Origin: Streptomyces sp. CB01201
GTDB taxonomy: Bacteria > Actinomycetota > Actinomycetes > Streptomycetales > Streptomycetaceae
DNA length: 64,000 nt
NCBI RefSeq assembly: GCF_002803085.1
Contig: NZ_NNBJ01000007.1
Location: 338,110 to 402,109, forward strand
Reading direction: 5' to 3'
A program made the translations under genes and the position numbers. The notes below the pieces were generated by a model. It ran no database searches. It was not told the DNA's origin and was given only the letters and a program-made list of their open reading frames with translations. Below are positions 61,851-64,000 of the stretch, piece by piece (position 1 is the first letter of the stretch; every line of letters starts with the position of its first letter).

Positions 61851-62620
61851 CGGCCCCCGTTCAGGCCGGCCGGCTGCGGCTGTGCGCCGGCTTCCAGCCG
61901 CGCCATGTGCTCGGCGACTCGCTGAACCGTCGGCCGGTGCATCTCGTCGGCTAGCCGGCCGTCGACAAGGAAGACCACCCGGTCCGCGTAGGAGGCGGCG
62001 ACCGGATCGTGCGTCACCATGATCGTCGTCTGCCCCTGCTCATCCACCAGAGTGCGCAGCAACTCCAGGACCGTACGGCTGGAGCCGCTGTCCAGGGCGC
62101 CGGTCGGCTCATCCGCGAACAGCACCTTCGGCCGGGTGATCAGGGCGCGGGCGATGGCCACCCGCTGCTGCTGGCCGCCCGACATCTGCGAGGGCAGATG
62201 CCCACCGCGCTCGCCCAGGCCGACCTGGGTGAGCGCGGCCCGCACCGCGGCTGCCCGGGGGCGCCGCCCCGCGAGCCGCAGCGGCAGCCCCACGTTCTGC
62301 TCGGCGGTCAGCGCGCCCAGCAGATTGAACGCCTGGAAGATGAAGCCGATCCGGTCCCGGCGCAGTTCGGTGAGCGCCTTCTCACCGAGCGGGCCCAGCT
62401 CGAAGCCGTCCACGACCACCCGGCCGGCGTCGGGCCGGTCGAGACCGGCCGCGCACTGCAACAGGGTGCTCTTGCCCGAGCCCGAAGGGCCCATGACCGC
62501 GGTGAAGGTCGTGCGGTCGAACCCGACCGTGACCCCGTCGAGCGCGCGCACCGCCGACGACGCCCCGGACGCGTAACACCTGCTGACCTGTTCGAGCCTG
62601 ACTGCCTGGTCGTTTCCCAT
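61847..62620 (-). CDS. ABC transporter ATP-binding protein, MacB/LolD type
   Basis: 257-residue ATPase partner of the FtsX-family permease. Walker A GPSGSGKST, Q-loop FIFQAFNLL, signature MSGGQQQRVAIARAL, Walker B VLFADEPTGALD and the switch His in MVTHD are all intact. ATG 62620 begins MGNDQAVRLEQ. These pairs export antibiotics or lipoproteins, or sense cell-wall peptides; no two-component system adjoins. Confidence 0.93.
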   Translation of the reverse strand: MGNDQAVRLEQVSRCYASGASSAVRALDGVTVGFDRTTFTAVMGPSGSGKSTLLQCAAGLDRPDAGRVVVDGFELGPLGEKALTELRRDRIGFIFQAFNLLGALTAEQNVGLPLRLAGRRPRAAAVRAALTQVGLGERGGHLPSQMSGGQQQRVAIARALITRPKVLFADEPTGALDSGSSRTVLELLRTLVDEQGQTTIMVTHDPVAASYADRVVFLVDGRLADEMHRPTVQRVAEHMARLEAGAQPQPAGLNGGR

Positions 62621-62830
62621 GCCTCAACGCCTGTCGAGTGAGGTCGTGCCGGTCGGATGAACTCGTAGGACGGACGCGGCAGTTCAGCACAAGCCCGACG
62701 GGGCCGAGACCTTCCTGAGGTCGTCGCCCGTTCCCTACGGACGGCAAGCCTCGCCCCGGGAACCTGCCGGGATCTACGAAATTCCTGTACGCCGCCCGGA
62801 CCCCGCCTGTAGCTGCCATATAGGGCCCTG

Positions 62831-62860
62831 GCCGAGAGGGGCCGAGAGGGGCCGAGAGGA
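62831..62860. repeat. 10-bp tandem repeat GCCGAGAGGG, three copies
   Basis: Copies start at 62831, 62841 and 62851 (the last with a final A), followed by degenerate units. The repeat is non-coding, between the ABC ATPase and the phosphopantetheinyl transferase gene. Confidence 0.8.
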
Positions 62861-62911
62861 CCCGAGGGGAGCTGAGGGAGGCCGGGGCCGGCTGCGGCCA
62901 TCCGTACTGAC

Positions 62912-63646
62912 CTACACGTGCTGGTGGAGGCGGATCTCGGGACGGCTGCCTTCGGCGTCGGCGGGTACGGAAAGGGCCGCGGCCCAGGCGTCCGGCACGG
63001 CCAGATCCGCCACCACCCAGGACGAGGGCGTTCCGGGCACGCCGGTGGCCACGACGGCGGGGCCGGAGAGTTCCGGCCGGGTCTCGACGGTGGTGAGATC
63101 GGTGGCGATCCCGACCCCGACCGCTTTGAGTACGGCTTCCTTACGGGTCCAGCAGCGCAGGAAGGCCCGGGTACGGGCAGCACCCTCCTCCGTGCCGAGC
63201 ACGACATGGCGCTCGGACTCGGTCAGGGTGGAAGAGGCGAGCTCCGCGACCGAGAAGTCTCGTACGGCCTCCACGTCAACGCCCACCGGAACGCGGGCCA
63301 CGGCGAGCATGCCGCAGCTGGTGGTGTGCGAAATGCTGATCCACAGGGGGGTGGCCGGGGCGATGACCGCGGGCGGACCGTGCAGCGGGTCGCCGCAGCC
63401 CGGACAGGGCCGACGCCCCAGGCGTATCTCCTCGGGCGCCACATCGAGCAGCCCGGAGAGAATCCGACGACTCGCCGCGCGCCCCGCGACGAAGCTCACC
63501 GCACTGCGCTGGTGCACGAACCGCGCGGCACGTTCGCGCTCCTCCTCACTGAGCAGAGCCAGATCGGTCGGAGCAACGGGGCCGTCTCCCGTACGCCACC
63601 ACCAGGCGTGCGCGACGGCGGTGCTGGTCTCAAGGATCAAGGTCAC
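62912..63646 (-). CDS. 4'-phosphopantetheinyl transferase (Sfp type)
   Basis: Activates carrier proteins of polyketide, non-ribosomal peptide or fatty-acid synthases by transferring phosphopantetheine from CoA to Ser. 244 residues from GTG 63646. The CoA/Mg motif is GVDVEAV (122-128), the second motif WTRKEAVLKAVG (166-177), and the His of SISHT (107) contacts CoA. The length fits Sfp-type rather than AcpS-type enzymes. No synthase gene is in the window, so it probably serves several. No ribosome site is evident, suggesting a leaderless transcript. Confidence 0.92.
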   Translation of the reverse strand: MTLILETSTAVAHAWWWRTGDGPVAPTDLALLSEEERERAARFVHQRSAVSFVAGRAASRRILSGLLDVAPEEIRLGRRPCPGCGDPLHGPPAVIAPATPLWISISHTTSCGMLAVARVPVGVDVEAVRDFSVAELASSTLTESERHVVLGTEEGAARTRAFLRCWTRKEAVLKAVGVGIATDLTTVETRPELSGPAVVATGVPGTPSSWVVADLAVPDAWAAALSVPADAEGSRPEIRLHQHV

Positions 63647-63679
63647 GAAGGAACGCTACCGCCTCGAAGGAGGCCGGGG

Positions 63680-64000
63680 CCGGGGTTCAAGTTGACGCGG
63701 GATGATCCGGTCCGTAAGGTTCTTCGGGTTGCCACGGAGCCGTATCGGTTCTGCGACAACCATCCGCCGCAGATTCTGCGGCATCCCAACTCAGCACGAT
63801 CTCCCGCCCGGGATGAATTTCGGTATGCCGAAATTCTATTCGGTCGGACCGGAAGACTCGATTATGAATCGGCCGGGGAAATCCGCTAGAGTTCGGGACG
63901 TCGGAACGGCCCAACAGCCGGGAAGGCAACCCCCACTCGACGGGGAATCGGACACGAAAGAGTCTGATAGAGTCGGGAACACGAAATACCGAAGGGAAGC
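63680..64000 (+). promoter_or_regulatory. Leader/promoter region of an rRNA operon (partial, runs off the right edge)
   Basis: No gene is seen in the last 350 bases. The string TCTGATAGAGTCGG followed by AACACGAAATACCGAAGGGAAGC is, as I recall, a conserved part of the region before 16S rRNA in Streptomyces. TAGAGT occurs twice as a candidate -10 hexamer, at 63887-63892 and 63968-63973, consistent with tandem rrn promoters. Clear -35 hexamers are not visible. The 16S gene itself should begin a few hundred bases beyond the window. Confidence 0.72.
63815..63836. promoter_or_regulatory. Inverted repeat GAATTTCGG-TATG-CCGAAATTC
   Basis: Perfect 9-bp arms with a 4-base spacer, AT-rich in a GC-rich genome. 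It lies between the PPTase gene and the presumed rRNA promoters, about 170 bases before the PPTase start. Could be an operator for either side. Confidence 0.55.

Overview
The window is chromosomal DNA from a Streptomyces-type actinobacterium. GC content is very high, GTG starts are common, and GC-rich hairpins close most transcription units. Gene content and order match, from memory, the S. coelicolor core region from about SCO5999 (aconitase) to SCO6061 (msrB). I see no phage, IS element, CRISPR array or tRNA.

Layout. 1-10 kb: start of an epimerase-like gene cut by the window edge; aconitase acnA with a palindromic operator and an iron-box-like site; two tandem secreted FG-GAP proteins; a large secreted GH92 glycosidase. 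10-19 kb: sugar uptake block with a chitooligosaccharide-type importer (ngcEFG), the ROK regulator rok7B7 and a xylose-type importer (xylFGH). 19-25 kb: dxs, an amino-acid permease, a membrane glycosyltransferase-like protein and a conserved hypothetical. 25-31 kb: fadBA beta-oxidation operon, a repeat-rich non-coding stretch and ribonuclease D. 31-38 kb: sporulation regulator whiI with a sigma-WhiG-like promoter, a DUF3000 gene and a heme block (hemE, FAD oxidoreductase, coproporphyrinogen oxidase, hemQ). 38-44 kb: secreted S33 peptidase, then a TIGR04222 membrane protein, an MNIO (DUF692) enzyme and two paralogous DUF4142 proteins. 44-54 kb: AIM24 protein, small ABC exporter, zinc-ribbon peptide, polysaccharide deacetylase, secreted lipid-binding-like protein, PPK2, OsmC, ZapE, RibD-like reductase, murC and msrB. 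54-64 kb: two tandem AfsR/SARP regulators, a convergent MacB/FtsX-type ABC pair and a phosphopantetheinyl transferase. The right edge looks like the leader of an rRNA operon.

How the genes work together. The left half is carbon supply and central metabolism: sugar importers under a ROK regulator, a secreted glycosidase, aconitase, beta-oxidation and isoprenoid entry. The middle carries development (whiI) and the coproporphyrin-dependent heme route typical of Gram-positives. The least understood part is 39.3-43.2 kb, where an MNIO enzyme with a C-terminal extension sits between duplicated DUF4142 proteins and beside a TIGR04222 protein. This is my best candidate for an undescribed system.

One unexpected pattern recurs: in four minus-strand genes the last 16-24 coding bases, including the stop codon, are repeated just downstream (rnd, FAD oxidoreductase, second DUF4142, ppk2).

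Limits: no alignments or searches were run. Domain calls are from motif recognition, and gene symbols rest on recalled S. coelicolor synteny.
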